From Collybia mongolica (lineage: Eukaryota > Basidiomycota > Agaricomycetes > Agaricales > Clitocybaceae), in assembly GCA_013420905.1 (NCBI GenBank), contig JAAXNY010000004.1:3844001-3908000 (forward strand): DNA of 64,000 nucleotides, in the 5' to 3' direction. Below, one piece after another: positions 1 to 11,200 of the stretch. Under the pieces are notes generated by a model. It did no database searches. It was not told the origin of the DNA and saw only the letters and a program-made list of their open reading frames with translations. A program made the position numbers and the translations under genes. Each line of letters opens with the position of its first letter. The stretch's first letter is position 1.

Positions 1-1395
1 GACCGTATGCGGCTGCAGCATTATCCTCAGGATATTTGTCGAAGCTAGAGCAGAATAAGCCGGTATTCGAGGGAGTCAACGAAGGGCAAATATACTTACG
101 CGCTTGCATCGCCATCTCCACTGATCTTAGGAAGGTATGGTGCAGTGATCTCCCGTGCCGCGAGCCTTTCCCAGTCGACCTCTCTAAACCACTGGTGCGC
201 AAACACATCGCCAGCACCATGTCGCAAATTTCCGTAACGTTTCGATGGGTCACTCTCCATCAGCTTTAGGATTAAATCTGTCGCAAGAGGGTTGAATGCG
301 GCTGGCCATTTGATGAAGGCGGGACCGCGGGTGATTTTCTCGTATAGCATCACAGGATTTGCGTCGGGTTGATGGAATGGTGGTAGTCCTGAGAGCATTT
401 CGAATATGAGGACGCCGAGGGCGTACCAGTCAACACTTTTATTATACCGTTGTTGCCCAATGACCTGTCGTAAATGTACAAGTCAGGGTAGTGTCGACAC
501 CCACAATGTTAGTTGCGTACCTCGGGAGCTAAATAATCGGGCGTGCCGCACAGCGTCCACGTCGTCGTTGTACACGTCTTCGCGAACCCAAAATCGGCAA
601 TTTTGATGTGGCCGTCTTGGTTGAGAAGGATGTTTTCAGGTTTGAGATCACGGTATATGATGTTAAGGCTGTGTAGATGATTTAGTGCAAGTGCAACTTC
701 GGCTGCGTAGAATTTCGCGACTGGGTCTGGAAAGCGCTGTATTAACAGGATCAGCAGATGTTTGAGTTGGCGTACATAATCATTTACATTGGACCTCCGT
801 AGAAGCGTAAAGAGTTCTCCGCCAGGAACAAAGTCCATAACCATATAAAGGTTTGAGGCGTCTTGGAAAGTGCCCCAGAGGTTGATGATGAAAGAGTGTT
901 GTACGGCCTCGAGCATGTGTTGTTCGTTATTCGTGTGTTCTATTTGCTTCATCTTCACAACTCTTTCTTTGTTGAGAACCTTGATTGCGTAGAAACGAAG
1001 GTTGTGTTTACTTCGAACTGGCGAAGCAGACGAAAGGTCAGGATATCTACACGAAGGATGATTGGATTGTCCATACCCAAATGGACCCTTCCAAAGCTTC
1101 CTGTCCCCAGTGTCCGTTGTACAATGAAGTCAGAAAGGCGGTAGGTGCCTTTGGGTCGTTTGATGACACGCTCAACAGGCTTCTCCTGCTCGATACCAAC
1201 CATACTATCCCCCTGCTTACTCCATTCGCTTGCAGAGGTCCGAGCGGTGGATATAGACCCACGATGATCGTATTGCGATGTCATTGAGCCGCCGCTGAAA
1301 TGCGCAGATGATGGGGGCGATGGCAAACCCGGCGTGTGTGTGCCCTCTCCATCGCCTTTGTGGTGTCCAAGGTGAGTTCCAAGTTTCCCCGCCAT
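1..1395 (-). CDS. cAMP-dependent protein kinase catalytic subunit (3' end outside window)
   Basis: Serine/threonine kinase of the AGC family, the catalytic subunit released from the PKA regulatory subunit by cAMP. Exons read at 1077-1395, 788-1017, 521-736, 100-464 and 1-44; all introns are GT-AG, 51-59 nt, and phases close. Seen: Gly loop [13 protein letters not shown]-binding Lys in FYAIKVL, catalytic loop [14 protein letters not shown] in ADFGFAK, activation-loop [13 protein letters not shown] with the Thr that is normally phosphorylated, and the start of the AGC tail (AFDKYPEDN). The start at 1395 is the first ATG in frame with the Ser/Thr/Gly-rich N-terminal extension of about 90 residues that precedes the kinase fold. 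The hydrophobic C-terminal end lies beyond the window. Family assignment is firm; the exact isoform is not. Confidence 0.95.
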
Positions 1396-4300
1396 GCGTT
1401 TAATTGATATCATGGAATAGACAGTGAGATATAATAACGAAGCAACAGTGAAGAGAAAGAAAGAAAGAAAGTTCAGAAAAGAAAGATGGCTTTGAGTTCC
1501 CCTGCCATTGTTCAATTAACCGAGCCAAGTAGGGCCACAAACAAACCCTTCGAGATGGAACCAAATATGCCCGATCATGATCACGTGAGCATAATACGAT
1601 GCTTCAGTCACCACCTGGGAACAAGGTCAACTCGAAAGTCCCATTCTATCCAGGACCTTCCGCCTTGAACTTGGAAACCATCGCAACCATTTGGTCGCCA
1701 GGGACCTCATACTACATACCATTCCGATGTGCTAGAGTGCGGTACTTCATGATGACCTTGCTTGGAGTAACTACACACACGGGGAGCTGACATGGACACG
1801 CTGTCAAAGAAGTAATCTACCTCAGGCGCCCAGGAATTCAATTATAAAATGGGCTCGGAGAGTTTTAGAAGGTACCAAACATCATACTATTAATCATGTC
1901 ATCGACATTCGGAATCCAGATTGGCACACATACATACCAAACGGCGTCTCTTTGACAAGATCTCCAAGACAACACTGGTACCTCGGTGGGACTTGGCTTC
2001 TCATCAGCTCTTTTCGATCTGCAACACCATTTGGCTGAATTTGATCCTTGTTAACTCCTTACGCTGCTAAATTTGGACTCCCAACTGTCCATGTCAAGGC
2101 TGCTTTCGTTCCGTAATGGTCACATTCTCTCGAGGTCCCTAACGCGGTTTCTACACGAATGTTTAGAGGGTGGTTCAGCTCCCTCGATAAAGTCTTACCA
2201 ATAGTTGCCAATTGAAGTTTAAAACAAAACTTATATTCATTCGGTACGGGAGCTCTGCATGGCGAAAACCCGGCAATTTTTCGTCAGCATCGAACAACCA
2301 TTTCGAGGCTCAGCTGGCCCTATGTCAAACATTGGAAACATTTATATAAAAGGGGGTTTGTCAGTTTTTACCCTGAAAGCTAACAGCGTCTTATTTCGCT
2401 GGAAGCGGATATTGTGCATTGTGCATAGAGCAGGACCGTTCAACGCATTCGAATTACGGTAGAGGGCCATACATCAATAAGAAACATTACGGCCACGGTG
2501 ATCATTCCCATAATACCTATCATTGAATCTGTGGTCGACAGGTAAGAATTTCGATGCATACCATGGTCTACCCTGAAATTGAGCTCTAGGCGGCAGTATC
2601 GGCTGTTTACAACTTCGAGTTTAGCAAATTCAGGTCATATCTCGCCTGCACCTTATGGCCTTGGGAACCCTCGTATTCGAGGCCGGAATAGCTGTTCTGT
2701 CTTGGGTTTGGTGTGTGAGGAGGTTGGCGGTGAAGAGAGAAGGGAGGTGTCCTTCGTAAGAGGTAAATGTAAGTTCACACTCTTGACACGGATGCACAAA
2801 GGAGAGCCGGACCCAGACAAATGATCGAAAGTGGCTCTATGCCGATCCTCACCCCGTCGCGGGCACACAACAACCCTAACCCGACGGCCATGGGACGTAA
2901 CGTTTTCTCCCCTTTACCATGTCTAGATCGAGCTGTATAGCGAACCATCAGAAAATGGAGGTCCTTCGACTCGAAGGCAGCGACCCATTGTCAATAGTAT
3001 CGAATAACTTGGTTTGGTTAGTAGCTATCGTCCCCTGTATGTAGCGCATTCGTTCGGCACGTCGCAAGCGCCAGGATGGATGATGGAAGGGCACGAGGTC
3101 GACGACTGGTGCGCGTACCGAGGGCTTAATGCCCAACTATTCGGGGGAAGGCGGGGTTGGTTCTCTAGGGCAACAACTGACGTGAGGTTGTAACTGGTCT
3201 AGGACAGCGACAGCAACTGTTCCACTTTTCTATAGGGAAAGCCATGCCCCGTTTGTCAATCTTCGGAAACATTATACACCCGCTGATATTCTTCGAAGCA
3301 CTAGAGCGAGAAGTTAGATGTGTCGGCGGGATTCCTAGGTATTCTCAGCTGCGAAAAATAGGAATAGACGTCATGAAATGAAATATGCTTATAGTACGCC
3401 CCACCAGTCCCTGCAACGTCATCGATTGGTTCCAATCACGATATACGGATACTTGTTGAAAACCAAAATCCGGAAGAATCAGGTTGAGATTACACAAAGA
3501 TTCCTTTCCGTATGGGTGAACCTTAACCTTAGAATCTCACCGCGTGAAAACGGCAAGACAAATACGTGCCTTGTTGAGAATTTGAGCACAAATCGGAGGT
3601 CGCGAAGCACATCAGTCGTGTTCGGTTCTCATCTCGTCCGACCGGATGCCTATGGAGGCTGCTTGAGCCTAGTTGTTGACCATAACATCTGAATCGGTTT
3701 GCTTGTGCACTTCCAACAACTTCGTGATTGCAACTTGAAATATTATTGATGCAGGGGGTAGAATACGCTGCTAGACTTCATAATTTGGTAGCAGAGCTGC
3801 AAAAAAATCCCAACAACGTGCGTAACTTTGTGGATTGACTGTGACATTGTAGATGACAATATTCATTTGGACATCAACTCGTCAGGTGTTGCCCGAAACC
3901 AGTGTCGTAAGATATCAGCCAATACTCGTGAGGCATAAGTTTTGGGAATCTGAAACCCGTCATATGGCACAATGAGACAATTAAGGTATATATAGCGCTG
4001 AAGGCGGCCGTTCCCGCATGATATCAGAAGCTGATTTCGAGAACGCGGGTTGGGAATGTGACTTGGAGTGGACGCGGTAGGGGATGTTTTCTGCTTGAGT
4101 TCGACGTTGTCTCCCATGGGACTGTCGACCATCCGATCGGGCAACGCGATTGCTTAACAGGGGTCGACGTCAATGTCAATTATTCTGATCGTGGCTCGGA
4201 CATTACGGAAAATGAAACACATCAATGAACCCTAGCATTGTCACCAATAGACCTAGCATGCCGTCGATACTGATTTTAGGTGCCGAGGACGGTTGCGAAG

Positions 4301-4448
4301 GATAGTCACGTACGTTATGTTGAGGATATCCGTCCATCCATATTCACAGCTATCCAAAATCGACCGTTCACTCATCGCGATAGATATTGCCTGTCTTGTC
4401 CGGGGCATGTTCTCCGGTAAGATCTGGTGTCCAAATATAGTTGTGGCG
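1396..4448. other. Intergenic stretch without a supportable gene
   Basis: Only short open frames without recognisable domains or coherent splicing. A purine-rich patch at about 1448-1485 would fit a pyrimidine-rich tract in the PKA 5' leader. A 93-codon minus-strand frame at 3863-4144 has a protein-like C-terminal half but no partner exon or known motif, so it is not called as a gene. Confidence 0.5.
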
Positions 4449-6171
4449 TCAATAGCTTGTCATGGGATGTGAGACTCTACTAACGTCCAGGATACCACCT
4501 AAATCGGCATGTTTGGCGCTTACTTTGCCTATTTTAGACTTCCGGTCCACACACAAAGCAATGACTCGGTGGGCGAGTGCAGCAGCAGTAGAGGTTAGAG
4601 GATTTCTCATCAAGGCGATTTGTGTAATGTCATTTTCGTCCGTTTCTGCCAGATTCTCCAGTGCAAGTTGATAGTCAAGCAAGTTTGACAGTGCCTCCAA
4701 AAGGAAAGTAGTATTCGAGTCGACCCGATCGATCGAAGACAGGGCAAGAAGGACCCAGAACGGGTAAGATATTTTCCCGTCACTGTTTAAACATAACTCG
4801 ATGGAGGCTTCACAGGGAGGGTAGACCAGTTGGGAGTCGGAGATACGTTCGACAAATCCATTCCCCATGGCGTCAAGAATCAAATCTTTCCAAAGCGACA
4901 CCAATGGTGTTCGCCCGCTGTCAACTTGGACGTCGTTTCTCGAAGAAAAAGATTGATAGACCTCGCTAGGGTCCCAACTCAAGTGATCGTTTTCGTTGGC
5001 ATCGAGAATGAATCCATATTGGGAGAGAAGCTGCGCATTATTCAAGCCCTCCCCATAGGTGTTAAAAACCTGCGAGTGAGGAGGGATTGGCGCATTTGAG
5101 ACCATTTCGTAGAAATCGTCCAAATCGTCAACATGGGATACAGCCCTTTTTTCCGTTGAGGGTGGTCTACTGTCCAGTGATTGCACCGAAGCGCCGTCTC
5201 TATCGTGGGTGCACTCGTGTAAAGAGCCACAATGTGGGCAAACGCTAAATTCGGACTTAAAAACGATCATCGTCAGATCGGACATGGAACTAGAAGTCGG
5301 TACCTGGAGGTGAATATGGTTTTCTTGTGTATGGTTAAACCTTGGGGTTCATAAGGGTGCGTACGGAGAAGCTAGTAATTGATAGGCATACGCATCTGCC
5401 ATCGGGACCATTGCAAGTCCGTGGTATGCATCCACGAAAAATGCCCTTGATGACACAAGGGAATATGCGTGATAGAATCCTTGGATACTGGGGTGTAAAT
5501 TTGACATCCCACTTTCATTTATAACCAATTGTTTCAAGGCCGGTTCAGCGACGTTGTGGTAGTAATCGGCCTATTTAGCCCGGTAAAGCCAGTTCTTTTG
5601 TGACATTGAGCCAACATACAATAGCTTCTAAAGAGTTTTCGGGGGTTCGTTCGAGGTGACGTTTGACCTCGGTCCCTCTTAACCACATCATTCCTTCTTG
5701 ACCATCGTTGGAGTAGGCTAACGTGGGGTGTGTCCAAAAGATGGGGAGATCAACAATATTATCGGGAAGAGATTGCAGGTATCCAAACCAGAGTGACGAT
5801 TTCTCCTTCAAGCTGTTATCAGCCTTAGCATGTAATTCAACTACTTTTGACACTGCCTGGACTCACAGTTCAATGTATAATGCGAGCGACAAGGCATATT
5901 GCGCTTCATGCCCATACAAGGGCACGGAGTGACCTGGTATGGCGCATGATTTGGCAGAAAGGACGCAAGATTTCGGTATGTGTACAACTTTAAGGATTTC
6001 GAGTTGCATGAAATAGGCAGTGTCAGATCACCAACACTCACGACTAGTTGAGTGGGGAATAGCCAGCTCCTTTGAGTAGACCGCAATTCCCAATTCGTCA
6101 CGCCGTAAACCAAGGCGTGGGTCTATCCATATTCCATTGTCTTTACACCACTTAAGCAGGATTTCGGGCAT
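4449..6171 (-). CDS. SET-domain protein lysine methyltransferase, SETD6/RKM4-like
   Basis: Predicted SAM-dependent protein N-lysine methyltransferase of the SETD6/Rubisco-LSMT/RKM4 class; yeast members methylate ribosomal proteins. Six exons: 6042-6171, 5867-5987, 5620-5812, 5392-5570, 5304-5340 and 4449-5255, giving 488 aa with all phases closing and introns of 48-54 nt. Seen: N-terminal WCKDNGIWIDPRL; the split SET core with SRAFFVDAYHGLAMVP and, across an intron, ADAFNH (the NH motif of the SAM pocket); a CPHCGSLHEC Cys cluster; then NTYGEGLN...QYGF (catalytic Tyr region) and a helical C-terminal substrate domain of about 170 residues. The start at 6171 is the ATG that opens the usual family N-terminus. 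Substrate is unknown. Transcribed divergently from the COX14-like gene. Confidence 0.88.
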
Positions 6172-6345
6172 CGAGATTTGGTAGGTCTGAGTCAGTCGTT
6201 CAATTCAACGTTCGACGTTCAACCAACCGTCTGCGGACATGACGAGAAGAAGCGACGAGGCTAATATCTTCTTGATCAAACCCTGCCAAATCTCAACTGT
6301 GACGGGTAACGGACCGTCACCACCAGCTATTTTTTAGCATCCTCC
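6172..6345. promoter_or_regulatory. Shared divergent promoter region, SETD6-like / COX14-like
   Basis: Only 174 bp separate the two start codons of oppositely transcribed genes, so both promoters must overlap here. I see no convincing TATA box. Confidence 0.5.
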
Positions 6346-6743
6346 ATGTTCAAATTGCCCATCCTCGATATCCTACATAGGGGTGTTGTTCTCTCGCTGG
6401 TAGGGCTTTCTGCATATGGTATAGTTGCAAGTTTTGCTGTTCACAAGGATACTCTTCAACGCGGGCGAGGTACGACGCGCTCGTAGTCATAGCCTTTCGA
6501 CCACCACCGCTCATCACGTTCTCCAGAGGTACACCTTTACTATTATATATGTGGCAGCCAGCACAGCCTTATCCTTGTAACAGCTAATGGCTCGCAGAGA
6601 AGCCGCTGCCCTGCTTGCTAAAGAGGTAAGTATCCTGCTACTATTTTACTATGCCCAACAATGACACTGCCCAATAGGGGGAAAAGAAGGAAATTGCCCT
6701 TGCGGAAGCGGCACAATCCGCCCTTGGTAATGGAAAGCACTGA
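6346..6743 (+). CDS. Small COX14-like mitochondrial inner-membrane protein
   Basis: Probable cytochrome c oxidase assembly factor of the COX14 type. Seen: ATG at 6346, a short lead, one hydrophobic helix (VVLSLVGLSAYGIVASFAV), then HKDTLQRGR and a charged Ala/Glu/Lys tail. Last intron is 6626-6677 (GTAAGT...AATAG), with stop TGA at 6741-6743. Joining exon 1 (6346-6469) to the exon from 6584 does not keep frame with one intron. It does keep frame with two ordinary introns (6470-6526 and 6529-6583) around a 2-nt exon, giving 77 aa. One intron 6470-6599 ending on the later AG gives 71 aa. Family call rests on size, helix position and the HKDTLQRG motif, so it is an inference. Confidence 0.6.
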
Positions 6744-7116
6744 TAAGTAGTGGAGTCGGGTCAACGCCAATGGTGCGCATGTCATGTTGAATACTTCATA
6801 CCATTATGTCACGCCAATTGACATCGCTTTCCGTTCGTCCAGTGTCCTGGTCATTGGTCCAAGAATACATATCTCGATTGCAATGTATTACACTAATACC
6901 TATTAAGTCGTATCTGGATTCTGGGTATTGTGTTCGGAAAGCTGTACGCTAGATAAGTAGGTGGCTGTGGACAAAAGTTCTCTATGGCTACAAAGGGGGT
7001 ATTGGCTTGGTGATATAGGAAACGGGAAAAAAATGTGCAGACACGATAGCATGCAAGAAACGATGACGCGGTTCCATAATACTGAGGTACCTTTTGGTCC
7101 ATGCTGGATCGGGAAA

Positions 7117-8244
7117 TCACCAGTGACCAAGCTCAACTTCGTCGCGATCAAAACCAAGTTCAAGCCAGGGATAAACACCCTCAACTGGAACTGCATCGGC
7201 AGAGAGGCCTTGAAACCCAACCCGACGATAAACTTTCGCTGCTCCGTGGTTATCGTGCGCGACATACAGGACAACACTCTCCTTGGTCGCTAGAAGGCTG
7301 ATGGGCTGTCAGAATGGGTTGTAATAAAACAGAAATGGGGAAACCTACTGTTTGCAGACGCGCCGTACCAGGCGCTCGGCACAACCGTGACGACGCCAAA
7401 TAGGATTGGTAAAAACTTTGGATATCGTGCCGACTTTGTCAGTGTTCCGAGTGGTAGCAACGATTGAAGCTATCTCAGTCTGACTCTGACCAGGCTTGCG
7501 TATAGTGTGCACCCAGACTTGATTATTGCGGACAAGATTAGTAGCCTCTTCGTTGGATTCATCCTCGGTCAAGATGAAGGGGAACTAAGGATATGAATAG
7601 TCAGCCGAGGTGAACTATGAAGTGGGAAAAAGAAAACTGACGGATTCAGCAGCGAAACCGAAACACAGTGAAGCGATAGCGGGTATGTCGCTTTCGACTG
7701 CGGGGCGAAGGTCGTAGGTGAGGGAAGGGTGGACTGAGGTTTGACGATTAACGAATGAGCGGCTTGTACAGAACGTAATCTTTGCTGCATAGTAAGGTTC
7801 TGAGTAGTGCTTGATGCCTGTTATTCTGGTCCACTCTTCTGCAAAGAGCTTCGTCACGGGCTCAGGAGCATAGATGGAGAAGACTCTGCGAACAGACGAT
7901 AACTTCGTCTTCAGTCGGTCTGCGATTAATTCGATGCGTGGGCGGAGGTAGGTGTCGGTAAGGTGGTTGAAAGGGAGGGTCGCACAGATAAAGACCGGAT
8001 AATCACCCATGTCTCCCGGGGTACAAGAGAGGACGAGCTCGACGACACCGTTCGAGCTGCACGCAATCCAAAGATGATTTCCTACTTGCTGCCCCGATGA
8101 CTCGGCTACGAGGGCCTTGTTGGCCTGAGGTAGGATAACATTGGCATCGTTGGCATAGGATTCAAGAGCGCTCCTGACATCTTCAGGGAAATCGACAGCC
8201 CTGGAGAATGTGGAGATGACTGGTTTGGACAGAAGAGCAGGCAT
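7117..8244 (-). CDS. GNAT-family N-acetyltransferase
   Basis: Acetyl-CoA-dependent acyltransferase of the large fungal GNAT group; substrate unknown. Three exons, 7642-8244, 7349-7584 and 7117-7297, joined by 57 and 51 nt introns, give 339 aa in frame. The N-terminal two thirds form a divergent first lobe. The C-terminal lobe carries the fold's signature: a strand before KVFTNPIWRRHGCAERLVRRV (motif A, here an R-R-H-G-C-A turn in place of Q/RxxGxG/A) and VVLYVAHDNHGAAKVYRRVGF (motif B). Convergent with the COX14-like gene. Cytosolic by default: no signal peptide or membrane segment. Confidence 0.82.
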
Positions 8245-11200
8245 TTGGAAGAGATCGTAGTGAAGATGGGTGGTGGGTTAGTTGACGATGTCAATTTGTC
8301 CCTTTATAACATTTAGAGATGCTGTTGAAATCTTACTGGAAGATTACATGGTGTATGGCCGGCAGTGCCGTTAGAGCAAAACCCTGGAGAAATTCTAGAT
8401 GGGGTCAGGTCTAATCGGAACAGTTGTGAACTCAGTCATTTCACCTTCGGTGGTATGATCAGCTCCATCATATCAAAACGTTAGGTATGGAATCGATGCC
8501 TGTTGCAAGTCAGTACATCAGCACAAAAGCGGAATGAATCCAGGATTTCAAATAAAAAACATACTTTACAGCTTCTAACAGCAATGGTGTGAAACTAGCA
8601 CAATACAACATTTATTCGCACATCAATTGCGAGAAACTATTGGGCCCCTTTCCAGGTGTGGCGGAGAAGGTATACTCGAGTCATTTTTTGTCCATTGGAA
8701 TTTAGAATTCAACCACCGCTGCAATCGAGACCCCATCACACAGCAGCGTGATTGACTCCGTAAGAGTCATGTCGGGACTAGGCAGACCGAAACATGTAAA
8801 ATAGCCAGATACTACGGCGAGGGATCCACGGAAAATCCATAGATGAGTATTAAAAAAGTGAGTGATGAAATCAAATCCCAGAGAGGGTCAGGTTGCAATT
8901 GTCACATCAACTTGGAGAAGTACACTCGGCAATACGTAACGTGAGAAACAGGAGCAAACCAGTTCCACGTGACCACTGACAGCTCCTTCTGAAACTTTCA
9001 TGGTCGTCTCGAGTTTCATCAAACCTGTCTCCTCGATATACAGTCCCCCGACGATTGCAACCACGGATCACCATGGCCCAAGGCCCTTCCTTTCAGAAAA
9101 AGATTTTTGTTAGATACTAAATCTGGCCATCTCCCCGTGCAGATGTGCATTGTACTTTTTCCAATACTACTTATTGATTAGGGTCCAACTGTTGGGCGAA
9201 GAATGGAACAAGAATCTCAACTCAGATCAAGGAATCTCGATCCAAGCAATCGCAATCCTACGTCTCTGCAGCCAAAACTATTGTGGAAGGTTGTACGGGA
9301 GCCTCGTGACAGATACTTAGAATCACTGCAGCGCCCACTCTAGCGACGTTCTCAGCACTGGTATTCGGACTTGGTAATGCTAAGATTAAGCTCCGACACT
9401 TTTGCCCCTCCACTTCATGTTTATCGCGCACGTTGTATGCATCATAAGCTTATGTCCCTGGTTTGGTCGGCATGGTACGTTGCGATCTAAGTGAGCGTTT
9501 ACAAGGCTAACGTGCTTTTTTCCCCCAGGTAAGTGTCCCACAAACCTCCTGCCCTCATAAGCTGCCCGAATGTAACCACAAACTTTTCAGGGATGTTGCT
9601 TGGCGATTGATATGAGTGGACCTGAACTCGTGTGCTGTGTAGCATTCTCACCACGCACGATCCATTAGAATGGAAGATCAGCGATTCCTCGAGATTTGAG
9701 CCTCAACCTCTTCCTCTCGATCAACTTGCACAATGACGGAACAGGGATATGTGCCTGAACACAGCCCACCCCTCCCGGGTTCATCGTTTGTCCTTGAGAA
9801 CATACTTTTTGCTATTCCCCGAAGGATGGGTTCAACAGGTCAGAGGTCAAGCTATGCAAAGCGGGTTTGAAGTCCCGAGCCGTCCAAATTCACCGCTTCT
9901 ATTGCGAACCAATACCCCTAGGCACACCTAATTACCATTGTACGATATACAGCTGATTTGCCACACTTACTCGGTGTATACAAGCATCAAGCATCATACT
10001 CTCACTGGAAGGACTTTTTTAGGTTAAGGTTCACCACATCGTACCATCACAGAGGTTGAGAACTGATTTTTTGTTCCCATCGTAGATTGAAATTTACAGA
10101 CCCACAATTAGAAAACAACAAGCCTTAATGTCCATTTTTACGATGTCATCACGGGCATGTAAATTCAAGCACACCCTATGCTGACCGGATCCTGAACCTG
10201 ATTCTGAAACACATTTTAGTTTTTAAAGGCGGCTTTCCTTTGATGGCTAGTTCACGGGATGTTCTGCACACACTAAAATGGGTAAGTAAATGTACCCCAA
10301 CTAAACTAAACTTTCATAAATATGACTCGGGAACGAACATGATGATCAATCGATAGTGCACAGATCTCCCTTCTCTCATTTTCAACTGATCGTCGCAGAC
10401 GTACCAGACTGCAGTTCCCTACGAATTCACTACGTAATGTGATCAACTTACGTCTTGATCATATATTTTCCACAAACCCTTCAAAATACGTGCCGGGACC
10501 CACATGAGGTTCCTGGCGCCCTGTGTCGATCGTGGGTTGTTGTATGGTACGTATTGACAGATGTGTGCCTTCCTTTCAAGCTAATTTGAGTAGGACAGCA
10601 GTGCCAACTCTTTGAACAACTTTTGGTAATTATCGATCGGGCATCTAACAGATTACCGCGCAGCGCATTGATCAAAGTAAGCGAATGTAACAATAAATGC
10701 ACCGGAAATCCTTAGGAATCGTTTGACTAGCAGCAAGCTATGACCTCACGCTCTACAGATAGAAGAGAGAGCGTGCTATGATGGATCCCACAACTTGTTT
10801 TTTTCCAGTGACATGGAAGTTCCAGTATAATCTCGTCGCAATGGTAACATCGTTTCGTGTGTTCTTCTGCCCTTATGCGGGAGCCGATCCGCCATATCAG
10901 CGCTCCAGGGTGTCCCGCCTCATCTGCCTCATCCGCACAAGGTTAACCCCACGTCATCGTGGGGAGTGGGTGCTTCGCCATCTCAAGTCTTTTACCACTT
11001 TTGTTAGTCCGGCTCCTAAAATTCTAACCTTGAGGTTCCTGATAGATTTTCCTTTCAACAGCAGTTCAGATTTTCGACAAACCAACTGGAAATCATCTGC
11101 CCAACGTAGGAACAAAGATCGGGGGTGCTCAACCGGGGTACCGCGCTCTCAAACGTAGCCAGCTATTACACCCTATCAAGTCTCGGTGAAAACCTTGCAG

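Noticed and set aside
3863..4144. 93-codon minus-strand frame with protein-like C-terminus
   Set aside because: No domain, no splice partner and no second line of support.
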